Assembly (NCBI GenBank): GCA_009746045.1
Contig: RPFO01000015.1
Location: forward strand, 1,636,529 to 1,700,528
From: Mesostigma viride
Taxonomy: Eukaryota; Streptophyta; Mesostigmatophyceae; Mesostigmatales; Mesostigmataceae
Reading direction: 5' to 3'
DNA length: 64,000 nucleotides
Below are positions 46,515-56,454 of the stretch, piece after piece; the stretch's first letter is position 1, and every line of letters begins with the position of its first letter. Both the position numbers and the translations under genes were made by a program. The notes beneath the pieces are model-generated. The model was not told where the DNA came from and made no database searches. It saw nothing but the letters and a program-made list of their open reading frames with translations.

Positions 46515-47088
46515 TGTCAAAATTCCAGACGGTGGCAAGGCTTAAAGATCGAATGTATATTGCTTTACTGATTTAATAATTATTGACTTTGTATCTGCGA
46601 CCAAACCGGTGCTGCGACAAAGGAGCATCCGAGGCTAAATGGAAAGCACTTTGCAAGGGCAAAGGTGGCGGCTCAATATTGGCCGTTGATGCACATCATT
46701 CACCACGTGATTCTAGTCTAAGACAGGTACTCTAACATGTATGTTTGTTTTCTTTCCCTGACTTGTAAAGAGACCAGAATTAATAGCTCAACTTTAAGTG
46801 TCGCCAGACACTGCAGGTTATTACCCCACAGCGGTACACAGTATGTCTGACGCATAATTCAGTCCCACATTAATGCTGTCCACTGTGGGCCATAACTACA
46901 CAAATGGTCATATCTTTTCAACCAGTTGTCAGAATGAGAAAATTCCACTTGCAAAGTTGATCAGCTCAACGAGCTTGATCCAACCATGATGTCAAATGTA
47001 GCAGAAAGTAGTCATATAAGTTCCGGTATACCCGAAACTAGCACACTCAATAATAAGACTGTCAGGCATATTGGGGCATATCCTGACA
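46515..47088 (-). repeat. L1 5' LTR (574 bp)
   Basis: Same length and almost same sequence as 44261-44834; CATAC follows at 47089. Confidence 0.9.
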
Positions 47089-47095
47089 CATACCT

Positions 47096-47967
47096 CTAGT
47101 GCAACCTGTGGACCTTCTTGTACGCGTCTAGCAACCGCTTGCAGCCAGAGAGCTCCTTCTCCGTCCGCCAAGAGGCCTCTGCCCCATATCTAGAAAACTT
47201 CCACCAGATCCGATATTGGCGTTGACGACCATGCACGCCCAAAATCGCGATGGGCGACAATCTCCTCGACCTCGTCCTCCTGTTCCCCTGTCTTCGGGTC
47301 GTATTCCACCGGAGCCGGGGGATTGAGTCTACCCTGGATCGAGTTCTGGTGGTACAGCTTGAGCTGGTCGCGGTGGAAGGTTGTCGCGGTGCCCCATGAG
47401 ATGGGCACGTCCACCTTGAACATGACATCATCCCATTTCTCCAGCACTTGGTGGGGCCCCAGGTACATGGGCCGGAGCTTCGTTTTGAGCTCCCCTTCCA
47501 CCTTCTGGGAGAATCGACCGAGCTGGGGTCCCTCTACAAGGACCCAGTCCCCGACCTCGATGTCCGGTGCTCTAGCTAGAGTCCCGCTTGCCTTCCACGC
47601 GAGCCATGTTGCGCTCGGCGGCGGCCCAGTACCCTTTTACCGCACTGTTGTGAGCTTGGCGCATCTTTTCCAGCAGGCTGCTCACGCCCGCCAGAGTAGT
47701 GCGCAGCACCTCCGGTTCCGCCAGCGCCGGACTCGTCAGCAAGTCTGTCGGCGTCAGCGGATGCCTTCCCGTGTTGAGAAAGAACGGGGTTAGGCCATGG
47801 GCTGCCTGTGGTGCGTTGTTCAGGGAGAACTCCACCAAGCACAGCAACTCCTCCCAGTTGCTGCCCACCTCGTCGGTGTAATCGCGCATGGTTTCCTGTA
47901 CTGTGCGGTTGAGCCGCTCCACCAGTCGATGGGAGGACGAGCTGTGATAAGCCGTCCCTAGCGACAC
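47096..47967 (-). pseudogene. G3 integrase C-terminal half and chromodomain-like tail
   Basis: LGTAYHSSSSHRLVERLNRT (one extra residue against G1), NNAPQAAHGLTPFFLNTGRH, then a frame change near 47580. EGELKTKLRPMYLGPHQVLE and FHRDQLKLYHQNSIQ follow, then another shift near 47220 before QYRIWWKFSRYGAEASWRTE and LLDAYKKVHRLH. It joins 48987 across C3. It cannot give a working integrase. Confidence 0.85.
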
Positions 47968-48778
47968 TGTTGGAAAAGTAGAGGAAACTAATGGGTTTTA
48001 CACAATGCCTTTTGCTTGGCCTTGCTACCCTTGCACCTTGCAGGTGATGAAAGACTGAGCTTGAAGACAATGGAAGAGAGACCAGAAAAAGAGTTTTATT
48101 TCATAGGCTTAGAGGTTAGGAATAGAGGTTCAATAGAGGTTAAATGGAGGTACCTGCCCTTAGGGGGCAGTTTCCTTTTATACCTTTTAGGCTAGGAAGG
48201 ATGACATCAGCAATGACATCATCACAGAAGCTTGTAGAAACATCCTAGCATATTCCTAGCATATTCCCAGCATATTCTCAGTATATTCCAGGAATATTCC
48301 TGGCATATTCTTAGAACATTCCTAGAACATTCTAGACATGATCCAATGAGCTGGCATAATAGCTAGATGCCAAGTGTCTACATAATAATGTGCCACATAA
48401 CATGATTAATAAAGTGACACATCTCTTCTCCTTGGAGTGACAAGTGTCATGCAATGAGTCTACCCACTTGTCATCATGTAAGTCATAACATGTGTCATCA
48501 TGAGCTTCCAACACTTGTCAGCTCATGGACCAAACACTTGTCCAATAGGCCATAGCACCACTTGTCAATCAAATACGTGATGCTACTAGGCTGACTCAGG
48601 GTACAAGTCATCCGTGTCCAAGTATAGGACTATGGCACATGAATATTGATCAGCTCATTGAGCCCAATCCATCTAGCTCATAATAGCTATCAAATTCCCA
48701 GTCCATAAGTAATAAATCCAACAAGAAATAAATCAGGCTGGGATACATTGTGGCCAGGTGGATATAATATCCCTAACA
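47968..48778 (-). mobile_element. C3: solo LTR of the C family, TSD GACAC
   Basis: TGTTAGGGATAT ... TTTTCCAACA in minus orientation; GACAC at 47963-47967 and 48779-48783. No internal region, so formed by LTR-LTR recombination. Confidence 0.9.
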
Positions 48779-48783
48779 GACAC

Positions 48784-48982
48784 CTTGGTTCCCAGGCAGT
48801 CGAAGAACTCCTGCCAGAACCGGGCGGTGAAGAGCGTGTCCCGGTCCGAGATGAACTGGCGGCTGAGCCCGTGGAACCGGAAGACGTGGTTGAGGTACAG
48901 TTTGGCACACCCCTCAGCCGTGAGGTCAGCTGGACAGGGGGCCAGGTGACACATGCGCGTGAGTCGGTCCACGAACACCAAG
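48784..48982 (-). pseudogene. G3 integrase core segment between two solo LTRs
   Basis: VFVDRLTRMCHLAPCPADLT, LTAEGCAKLYLNHVFRFHGL, QFISDRDTLFTARFWQEFFD: middle of the integrase core with its second aspartate, aligned with G1 at about 6855-7065. Confidence 0.88.
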
Positions 48983-48987
48983 ATCTT

Positions 48988-49810
48988 TGTTGGAAAAGGG
49001 AGAGGAAACTAATGGGTTTTACACAATGCCTTGTGCTTGGCCTTGCTACCCTTTCACCTTGCAGGTGATGAAAGACTGAGCTTGAAGACAATGGAAGAGA
49101 GACCAGAAAAAGAGTTTTATTCCATAGGCTTAGAGGTTAGGAATAGAGGTTCAATAGAGGTTAAATGGAGGTGAAATGGAGGTACCTGCCCTTAGGGGGC
49201 AGTTTCCTTTTATACCTTTTAGGCTAGGAAGGATGACATCAGCAATGACATCATCACAGAAGCTTGTAGAAACATCCTAGCATATTCCTAGCATATTCCC
49301 AGCATATTCTCAGTATATTCCAGGAATATTCCTGGCATATTCTTAGAACATTCCTAGAACATTCTAGACTTGATCCAAAGAGCTGGCATAATAGCTAGAT
49401 GCCAAGTGTCTACATAATAATGTGCCACATAACATGATTAATAAAGTGACACATCTCTTCTCCTTGGAGTGACAAGTGTCATGCAATGAGTCTACCCACT
49501 TGTCATCATGTAAGTGATAACATGTGTCATCATGAGCTTCCAACACTTGTCAGCTCATGGACCAAACACTTGTCCACTAGGCCATAGCACCACTTGTCAA
49601 TCAAATACGTGATGCTACTAGGCTGACTCAGGTTACAAGTCATCCATCTCCAAGAATAGGACTATGGCACATGAATATTGATCAGCTCATTGAGCCCAAT
49701 TCATCTAGCTTATCATAGCTATCAAATTCCCAGTCCATATGGAATAAATCCAACAAGAAATAAATCAGGCTGGGATATATTGTGGCCAGGTGGATATAAT
49801 ATCCCTAACA
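48988..49810 (-). mobile_element. C4: solo LTR of the C family, TSD ATCTT
   Basis: Minus orientation, 823 bp, ATCTT at 48983-48987 and 49811-49815. It lies about 200 bp from C3 in the same orientation. Confidence 0.9.
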
Positions 49811-49815
49811 ATCTT

Positions 49816-50957
49816 GCTGTTGCCGTTGTTGGTCTTCTTAAAGGGGCCGACGAAATCCATCTGGATCGAGTCCCAGGGACCCAGGGGATCAGGTAGCGTC
49901 TTTGGGACAGCCTGAGTACCCGTGTTCTGGGACTTGGCTATCTGGCACGACGGGCATTCGCGTATGTAGGCCTTGATGTAGTCCTTCATACCAGGCCAGT
50001 AGAAGTGGCCGCGCGCTCGTGGTAGCAGCCGATGAATGCCCTGGTGACCGCCGACAAGAGAGTCGTGGAGCTCGTGGAGCAAGGCTGCTCGACAGAGCTC
50101 GGGTATGTAGAGGCGCCACGTGTCCGGGCGCACCATGACGTACAGGCGTCCCTCTTGGAACTTGCACGGGAGCTTGCCCATCATCTTGGGATGTGACTTG
50201 ATCACCTCCAAGGCGGCCGGCTCAGTAAGCGTGAAGCGGCTGATCAGCAATTCTCCAGGGGGGAAGTGACCGTGTACGCATCGGTCTCCTCCTCCTCCTC
50301 CGGTTGGTCCAGCGCCGAGTGTAGGTACTCAGACACGACCACCGGAGATCCAAGAGGTTCCAGATGAAAAATGTTCTGAACCACAGCCCCAAGGGGAACC
50401 CACGTGTGGGATCCCTCCCCTTCCCCGGGGGACCGCGCGTCCACGCGCTGGTCGTCGTCGCCATCGGGGGGCGACAAGGCATCCGGAGTGGTATGACTCA
50501 TGTGGAACAGGTAGCGCGCCCGCGGCGACCCTGGGAGGTCATCGTAGAGCGTGGCGCCAGGCGCCTCCTCGCAGGTGGTGTGGAGCACCCCCATGTCCTC
50601 ATAGAACCAGTAGTCAGCACGACGGGAGAGGGCATCGGGCACCACATTGTCCGCACCCTTCACATACTGGATCTTAAAAGGGGCGAACTGGGAAAGGTAC
50701 TCCATCCATCTGGCCTGACGGGGCGTCAGATTTGGCTGCGTCAAGAGGTGAGTCAGGGGCCTATGGTCCGTGTGAATAATCAAACGGGCGGGGTCAAGGT
50801 CCCCCGTCTCACTGACCGCAACATCAAACTGCGCGCCCAACAGGTGGTGGCGCCATGTGTGGCAACAGTAGACCACAGCCAAAAGCTCTTGGTGGTGGAC
50901 CGGATAGTTCCGCTCCGCAGGGATCATTGTGCGGGAGATGTACTCAACCGGTTGCAA
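49816..50957 (-). pseudogene. G3 RNase H and integrase N-terminal part
   Basis: PVEYISRTMIPAERNYPVHH, VVYCCHTWRHHLLGAQFDVA, IIHTDHRPLTHLL, then the spacer to DAYTVTSPLENC, a frameshift near 50247, LISRFTLTEPAALEVI, the H2C2 finger (LHELHDSLVGGHQGIH, ECPSCQIAKSQN) and DSIQMDFVGPFKKTNNG with the first catalytic Asp. C4 interrupts it after SKI. Confidence 0.88.
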
Positions 50958-52996
50958 GCCCTTGCCTTGGGATCCTGCAGGAGGACCCCGCCGATGGCCA
51001 CCTTGCTCGCATCCGTCGCAACCACAAAAGGAAGGGACGGGTCTGGGAGCACGAGCACTGGGGCCGCAGTCAAACTGGCCTTGAGGGCCTCAAAGGCCTG
51101 CTGGCACTGTGCCGACCAGACAAAGGACACGCCCTTCTTGAGGAGAGCGTTGATGGGCGACGTGATCGTGGCAAACCGGGGGATGAAGCGCCGATAGTAT
51201 GACGCAATCCCCAGGAAGCTACGCACGCCCTTCACGTCGGTCGGAGCTGGCCACTGTTGGACAGAGGCGATCTTCTCTGGGTCCGTGGCCACGCCTGCTG
51301 CAGAAAGCGTGTGGCCCAGGAACGGGACGCTGCGCCCCGCGCGGACCTTGGCCCTGCGGGCCGAGAGATGCTCGTCCTCCATGATGCGCAGGACCGTATC
51401 GACGTCCTCCAGGTGCTCCTCAAAAGTCTTTGAGTACACCAGGATGTCATCCAGATGGGCCAAAGCGCAAGTGCGTTTCCAGGACCAGGGCGGCTTGTCC
51501 CCCTTGCGAGGGTCGCGCAGGTCACTGGATACCTGTGGCAGGTGTGCGGTCCCCATGACGGGCCGCAAGATGTCGTTCATGAGCATCTGGAAGCTGGCGG
51601 GTGAGTTGCAGAGCCCCATCGCCGCCACGCGGAACTGGTAGTGTCCGTATGGCGTATTGAAGGCCGTCTTGTGACAGTCCTCTTCAGCGATGCGGAGCTG
51701 CCAAAACCCATCGGCGCAGTCGATCACCGTGAAGCAGGTGGCGCCCTGCACCCGATTGAAGATGTCATCAATGCGCGGGAGCGGGTACTTGGACTTGACA
51801 GTGATCGCGTTGAGCTTCCTGTAGTCGGTGACGAGCCGCCACTTGCCCCCAGGCTTGGGCACAAGGAGTACCCCAGCTGAGAAGGGGCTGTTACTGGGCT
51901 CAATCAGACCACGCTCATGGAGGGCCATCAGGATCTTCTTGAGTTCCATCAGCTCGACTGGACCCATCCGATACATCGGGGACGTGGTGGGCCCGTAGCC
52001 TTCCTTGAGGCGGATGTGATGCAGCACGGAGCGAGGCGGAGGGAACTGCGGCGTGGTCTCGTCAAACAGCTTCTCTCGTTTGGCTAGGACCGCGTTGTAG
52101 CGCGTGACCTCGTCCTCGGTGAAGTCCGTGCCAATCTCCATCAGCTCCTGAAGCAGGGGCACAGAGTCAAGGCGGTACATGTAGTACTCCTTGCCCTTCT
52201 GCAGGTTGCGCGCGAGCGTCTTGCTGCTCATCAGCATCTGAGAAGCATGACGTCGTGGCTTCTCGGGCCCCGAGTCGTGCTGAACACTGTGCACCTCGGT
52301 GCCGTGCGCCATGTATTCGTGTCGCGGGCACCAAAAGGAGCCATCAGGGAACCAAACCACCCGGCGCTTGACACTGATCGTCACGTCCTGGGCGTCCTGC
52401 CAATCCACGCCCAGGATGATGTCGGCTGCGCCCAGCGGCACCACTGTGGCTGTTACCTCCACTGGGATGCCCTGGACAACCGCCTTGAGGTCCACGAGGC
52501 CAGGGGACGGGTGCTTGTTACCATCGGCATACCGGACGTTGATGGGCGTCGGGTGTGGTCGAATCGTGTAGCCCGCACGTCGCACCAGGGCCTCATGGAT
52601 AAAAGATGTGGTCGCCCCCGTATCCACCATAAACTTAACATCCAGGATCGTCTTCTCCTTCAGAAACGGGTCAAGTGTTGTGGTAGGGAGCGCCAGTCCA
52701 CCACTGAAGATTAAAAGTGTTCTGGTGCTTGGTGAAGCATAGGGCGGCGAGGCCTCCGGGGCCTGTCCGCTAGACCTATCTACACTATTGGCTGAAGCGG
52801 GGTCAACCGCGGTCGCCGACACGCCTGCATCTGAAGAGGGCGAGGAGACCGCTGGGGCCTGCCCGCCCGTCCTATCTACATTATTGACTAACGCTACATC
52901 GGCCTCAGGGGTGGCCGCGCCCACATCCGGTGCAGGCTTCTGTTCTATCTGGTTGACTAAGTCTACTCCTACTTCTACCCCTGTGGGAAGGGGCAC
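50958..52996 (-). CDS. G3 pol: protease and reverse transcriptase
   Basis: Open from the gag end; the frame is open past a GTG at 52996 (VPLPTGVEVG). Retropepsin FMVDTGATTSFIHEAL and ADIILGVDWQDAQD; RT with RLVTDYRKLNAITVKSKYPL, VIDCADGFWQLRIAEEDCHK, MGLCNSPASFQMLMN, and a catalytic box read as HLDD (ALAHLDDILVYSKTFEEHL) where G1 has YLDD. LPFVVATDASKVAIGGVLLQ starts RNase H, then a frameshift at about 50960. Lies -1 to gag. Confidence 0.88.
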
Positions 52997-53228
52997 TATG
53001 CGCGAGGATCGCGGGGCCGGGAGGCCGCCTCGTCCGACCGCCTGGTCCCCCCTTCCCCCTCATCCGAGTCGTCGTCATCACCGTGGTTGAGTGCCTCATA
53101 CTTTTCACCCGCAGCCTCGGATGCCTGATGCTGCGCCAGAATTTCATTGAGCTCGCGCACCGTCCGAGAGAACGACGCTGGGAGGTCGGGTGTCTGGAAC
53201 TGGTTGGGCTGCGTGCGCGCCTCGCGCA
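52996..53228 (-). CDS. G3 gag C-terminal tail
   Basis: LREARTQPNQFQTPDLPASF, SRTVRELNEILAQHQ and an acidic DDDDSDEGEGG stretch match the end of G1 gag. It follows K2 and joins the N-terminal part at GARAAK (61638). Stop TAG at 52996-52998. Confidence 0.8.
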
Positions 53229-53233
53229 GCTTG

Positions 53234-53887
53234 AGTTAGCATATTGGGGCACCAATGTGCTAGATGGATGCAGGTTGAGGAGACCTTTCCAACGCCGTGT
53301 CAACCGCCTAGAACAGACAAGGGACGAGAAAGATATCAAGTCCCGAAGTACTGCCGACCGGTGGGCGAGGGCGGGGCACACTCAGGGCATAGTGGACAGG
53401 ACACGTGGCAGGCCGTGCCTGCACAGGCTTAGCCTGGACTCTCACGTGACTGGGACACAGTGTACTGAGGACTCAACGGTACTGTGGCTAGTAGAAGCCA
53501 GTAACCAGCCAGCAGGTCTGCAAGGATGTAAGTCCTTGCAGGACTGTGGCAGGTCCTGTGCTGTCCTAGACACAGGATAGCCAGAGATTCCTGTATGCTG
53601 CCTGCAACGAGGATGCAAGGCAGCGATACGAGGCTCTGGCAATGTAGCGTTGCCCAGCGTTGCTCATGACCGAGGAACAAGGATGGAACGAGGTTGCATA
53701 TAGCTCGAGGCTCAACGAGGCAACGAGCGTCTTCACACACGAACCTTGGTCGTCACGACGAGTGGCGAGCCTATCGAGGGTCGTAGGCCTGGTGTGAGGA
53801 TAAAGGTTGCTAGCCAGCAGCCTAGGGTCATTCCAGCCGGCAAGGACCAGGAGCTCACAAGCTCTGCTGACGAGTTGCTGCGCAAAT
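53234..53887 (+). repeat. K2 5' LTR (654 bp)
   Basis: AGTTAGCATATTGGGG ... TTGCTGCGCAAAT. The next 23 bases lead straight to an ATG, and no TGG-type tRNA complement follows, so priming may differ from the other families here. Confidence 0.88.
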
Positions 53888-53910
53888 CGTACTATTGCTT
53901 CCACGCTTTC

Positions 53911-55046
53911 ATGTCTGGTTCATCGTCAAGCAGCCACGGTGCTGGTGAGGCGAACGAGCAGAGAGACGCGCAAGCGTTTTTCCCCTACCGTAACCAAGCA
54001 AACGCTCCAACATTCGTGCAAGCGGCCTACGTAGCGAGGCACTTGGCAGAAGAGGGGTGGGTGGCGGTGAGTGGGGGAGGCAACAGGCCAGCGGCGGCGG
54101 ACCCGATTATTCAACGGGCTCGCGTCGTGATTTCTCCAGGTGAGACGGGGCGAGTGGCGGTGGAAGAGTTGGTGCGCATTCGGACGCGCTAGCTGAAACT
54201 GCTAATCGTGTGGAGGTCGCTTATCAGGGCGCCCATATCACGCTTGCCGGTCTCGACCTAGCCAGGGAGGCGCTTAGCCAGATCGTGGCAACAGCGCTCG
54301 GCAGCACCAGACTGTTCAACCACTGGGTGGCGACAGCAGTGCTAGGAGAGGGGGTACCAGACGCCGACATCATCCGGAACGCGCGTGCTCGGGAGACGGT
54401 AAATCCTTGGAGCACGGCGGAGGTATTTGCCCAAACCATTGAGAATCTTGTTGCTGTCTTTTTGCAAGAGTCGAGAGGGTACGCAGACAGGTTCTATATT
54501 ACCACGCAGCCTTTCGGGGTATACTCCAGGCTTGATACACCGAGGCCGGAAACCACCACTGCGTGGGGTCCGGAGGTGGAGATTGTCGCAGGGGTCGAGA
54601 AGACGCCTGAAGACGTCCATTTTGAGTGGACTGACAAGCCAGAGGGCTCCGTCAAGCGCTCAGCCCAGCAGATAAACGAGGGCGACGGCACTACCGAGAC
54701 CTACGAGGCAAGGCAGAGAGCTGATCTGCATATCCCTCGTGAGGTGACTCACGAGTAGGACCGTTACGGCCGAGGCGAGCAGAACGAGCTTGTCGGCGGC
54801 GGTAAGCGGTGGTTGCGCAATCTTGCTTGGCATCGCAACCCAGGCGAGACACAACATCCAGTCGAACGCAAGGAAGACGGGCGACCTGTGACCTGCGTGC
54901 TGGGAGAGTTTAACCCAGACCTCCAGATTGTCGCAGAGGCAGCAGCAGCCACAACGGTTGCTGAGGGTGTTGAGCAGCGTCCAGACCGTGAGGAGGGGCA
55001 GGCGAGTGCAAGCCAGGAGGCGACCTCGTCTGGAGTAAGTGCGTGA
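53911..55046 (+). pseudogene. K2 ORF-U: unknown protein before gag, broken
   Basis: ATG 53911 (MSGSSSSSHGAGEANEQRD), 23 bases after the LTR. Piece 1 (53911-54192) has FVQAAYVARHLAEEGWVAVS. After a one-base shift near 54185, piece 2 (to TAG 54758) has HITLAGLDLAREALSQIVAT, VPDADIIRNARARETVNPWS and FAQTIENLVAVFLQESRGYA. After the in-frame TAG, piece 3 runs to 55046 (WLRNLAWHRNPGETQHPVER). Together about 375 residues. I recognise no domain. A capsid-like or accessory role is possible only by position. K1 cannot be compared because its 5' half is missing. Confidence 0.5.
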
Positions 55047-55374
55047 GCCTGAGTGGGTTCCAGCAGCCATATCTGCGTGTGTTTTCTGTGGTATTCTATA
55101 ATGCTTCGTAACACGCGCGGGGCGGCAGCGGGAGCGGGGCGGGAGCGGGGGATGGCGGGGGTGAGGCAAGGGCAGACACGGGAGGCCCCGCCAACGTCGT
55201 GCCAGAGGGACAGGCAATCCCAACGGCAGAGGGCGTCAATGGCAGGAGGGCGTCCAACCGGAAGAGGAAAGAGGTGGCACAAGGGGAGGAGCGTGCAGGG
55301 TGGCCAACCGACGGCGTGGTGCTGACGGGGGAGGGCCAGAATGATGCTGAACGGCAAGCACCTGGTAAGAGACC

Positions 55375-56448
55375 ATGTGTGCCTCCGTCTGGTGTTCCTG
55401 CAGCTATGTTCCTGCGCCATTAGCACCAGTAGGAGCTGCTGTCATTGGCAGTGACCCTCGTGCTTTGCCTGGGACTAGACCTCATATGAGTGCTGTGGCT
55501 GTGATGAATGGCCAGAAGCCTCTCAAGCCTCCTGTGGGACAGGAAGAGCTAGACAAGTGGTTGGAGGATATGGAGCTAGTTTCATGCTCTGTAGATCCCA
55601 CTGTCAACCTTGTGCAGGTATTCCACACATCCACGACTAATAGGGATTCAAGTGAGCGGGTGAGGGACAAGGCTAGGCAGGCTGTCAAGGACAAGCTGAC
55701 TTGGTCTCAGTTCCTAGAGGGCCTACGTCAGGAGTTTTCTGATAAGGTACTCAACCTCACTAATCACTATAAGCTCAGCTATGATACCTTTGAGATCAAG
55801 GGCACAATAGCTGAGGAGCTGCAGCGGCTCACACGCATCAGGGAGAAGGGGGCCAAGCATGGCTTCAATCTGACTGATAGAGCAGTGGCAGATTACTTCC
55901 TGGATCGCATGGGGCTGAGTGTGGATGGGAGAAATGCAGCTAGGATGTTTGCTGATCAGACAGATGGGACGTGGCCAGCCTTGCAAAAGGTTATTTTCAA
56001 TATCCGTCCATCTGACAATGCTGCTTGCAAGGCAATCCAGGTGACTGGTGCCCCTTCAGCCTCCGCTCATCAGGTCCATGGTGACGCCCCTGGGCAGGGT
56101 GCTCAGGGAGAAACCAGACCTAGTAGGCGTCAGAGGGCTAACAGGCGCAGGCAGAATGGTAACCAGGGTGGCAAGGGCCAGCAGCAGGGATCCAAAGGCA
56201 AGGGTCAGCAGCAGGCTGGTGGTCACCAGGGTGGTCAGCAGAACAAGGGTGGCCAAGGGCAAGGCAAGAGCCAGGGCCAGGGCACCCAGGCCAGTCAGAG
56301 CAGCCAGAACCAGGGTGGCCTGAAGAAGGCTGCTGCTGGGAAGGATGACAAATGCTTTGGATGTGGCAGGACGGGTCATTGGCGACGTGACTGCCCAGAC
56401 CAGGCCAAGTCTGCTGGAGCAGGCTCTGGCCAGGTGGGTAAGCCATGA
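55375..56448 (+). CDS. K2 gag with zinc knuckle, ends in in-frame TGA
   Basis: The frame used from about 55420: EELDKWLEDMELVSCSVDPT, LTWSQFLEGLRQEFSDKVLN, TIAEELQRLTRIREKGAKHG, ADYFLDRMGLSVDGRNAARM (helical capsid-like), then a Gly/Gln/Lys-rich linker with short repeats and knuckle CFGCGRTGHWRRDC (about residue 325). Frames at 55199-55423 suggest the N-terminus lies in another frame, so the true start is uncertain. The stop TGA (56446-56448) is followed by CTT, and pol continues in the same frame. Confidence 0.8.
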   Translation: MCASVWCSCSYVPAPLAPVGAAVIGSDPRALPGTRPHMSAVAVMNGQKPLKPPVGQEELDKWLEDMELVSCSVDPTVNLVQVFHTSTTNRDSSERVRDKARQAVKDKLTWSQFLEGLRQEFSDKVLNLTNHYKLSYDTFEIKGTIAEELQRLTRIREKGAKHGFNLTDRAVADYFLDRMGLSVDGRNAARMFADQTDGTWPALQKVIFNIRPSDNAACKAIQVTGAPSASAHQVHGDAPGQGAQGETRPSRRQRANRRRQNGNQGGKGQQQGSKGKGQQQAGGHQGGQQNKGGQGQGKSQGQGTQASQSSQNQGGLKKAAAGKDDKCFGCGRTGHWRRDCPDQAKSAGAGSGQVGKP

Positions 56449-56454
56449 CTTGAG

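Larger units (their letters stand above)
44261..47088 (-). mobile_element. L1: gag-only LTR element (TR-GAG type), TSD CATAC
   Basis: 574-bp LTRs (44261-44834, 46515-47088), TG...CA ends (TGTCAGGATATG ... AATTTTGACA in element orientation). CATAC flanks at 44256-44260 and 47089-47093. PBS TGGTATCGAGCGGGG; purine tract AAGGGGGG before the 3' LTR. Only a copia-type gag is encoded. LTRs differ at two adjacent-region bases (CTGGAACC / CTGCGACC), so it is recent. Confidence 0.9.
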
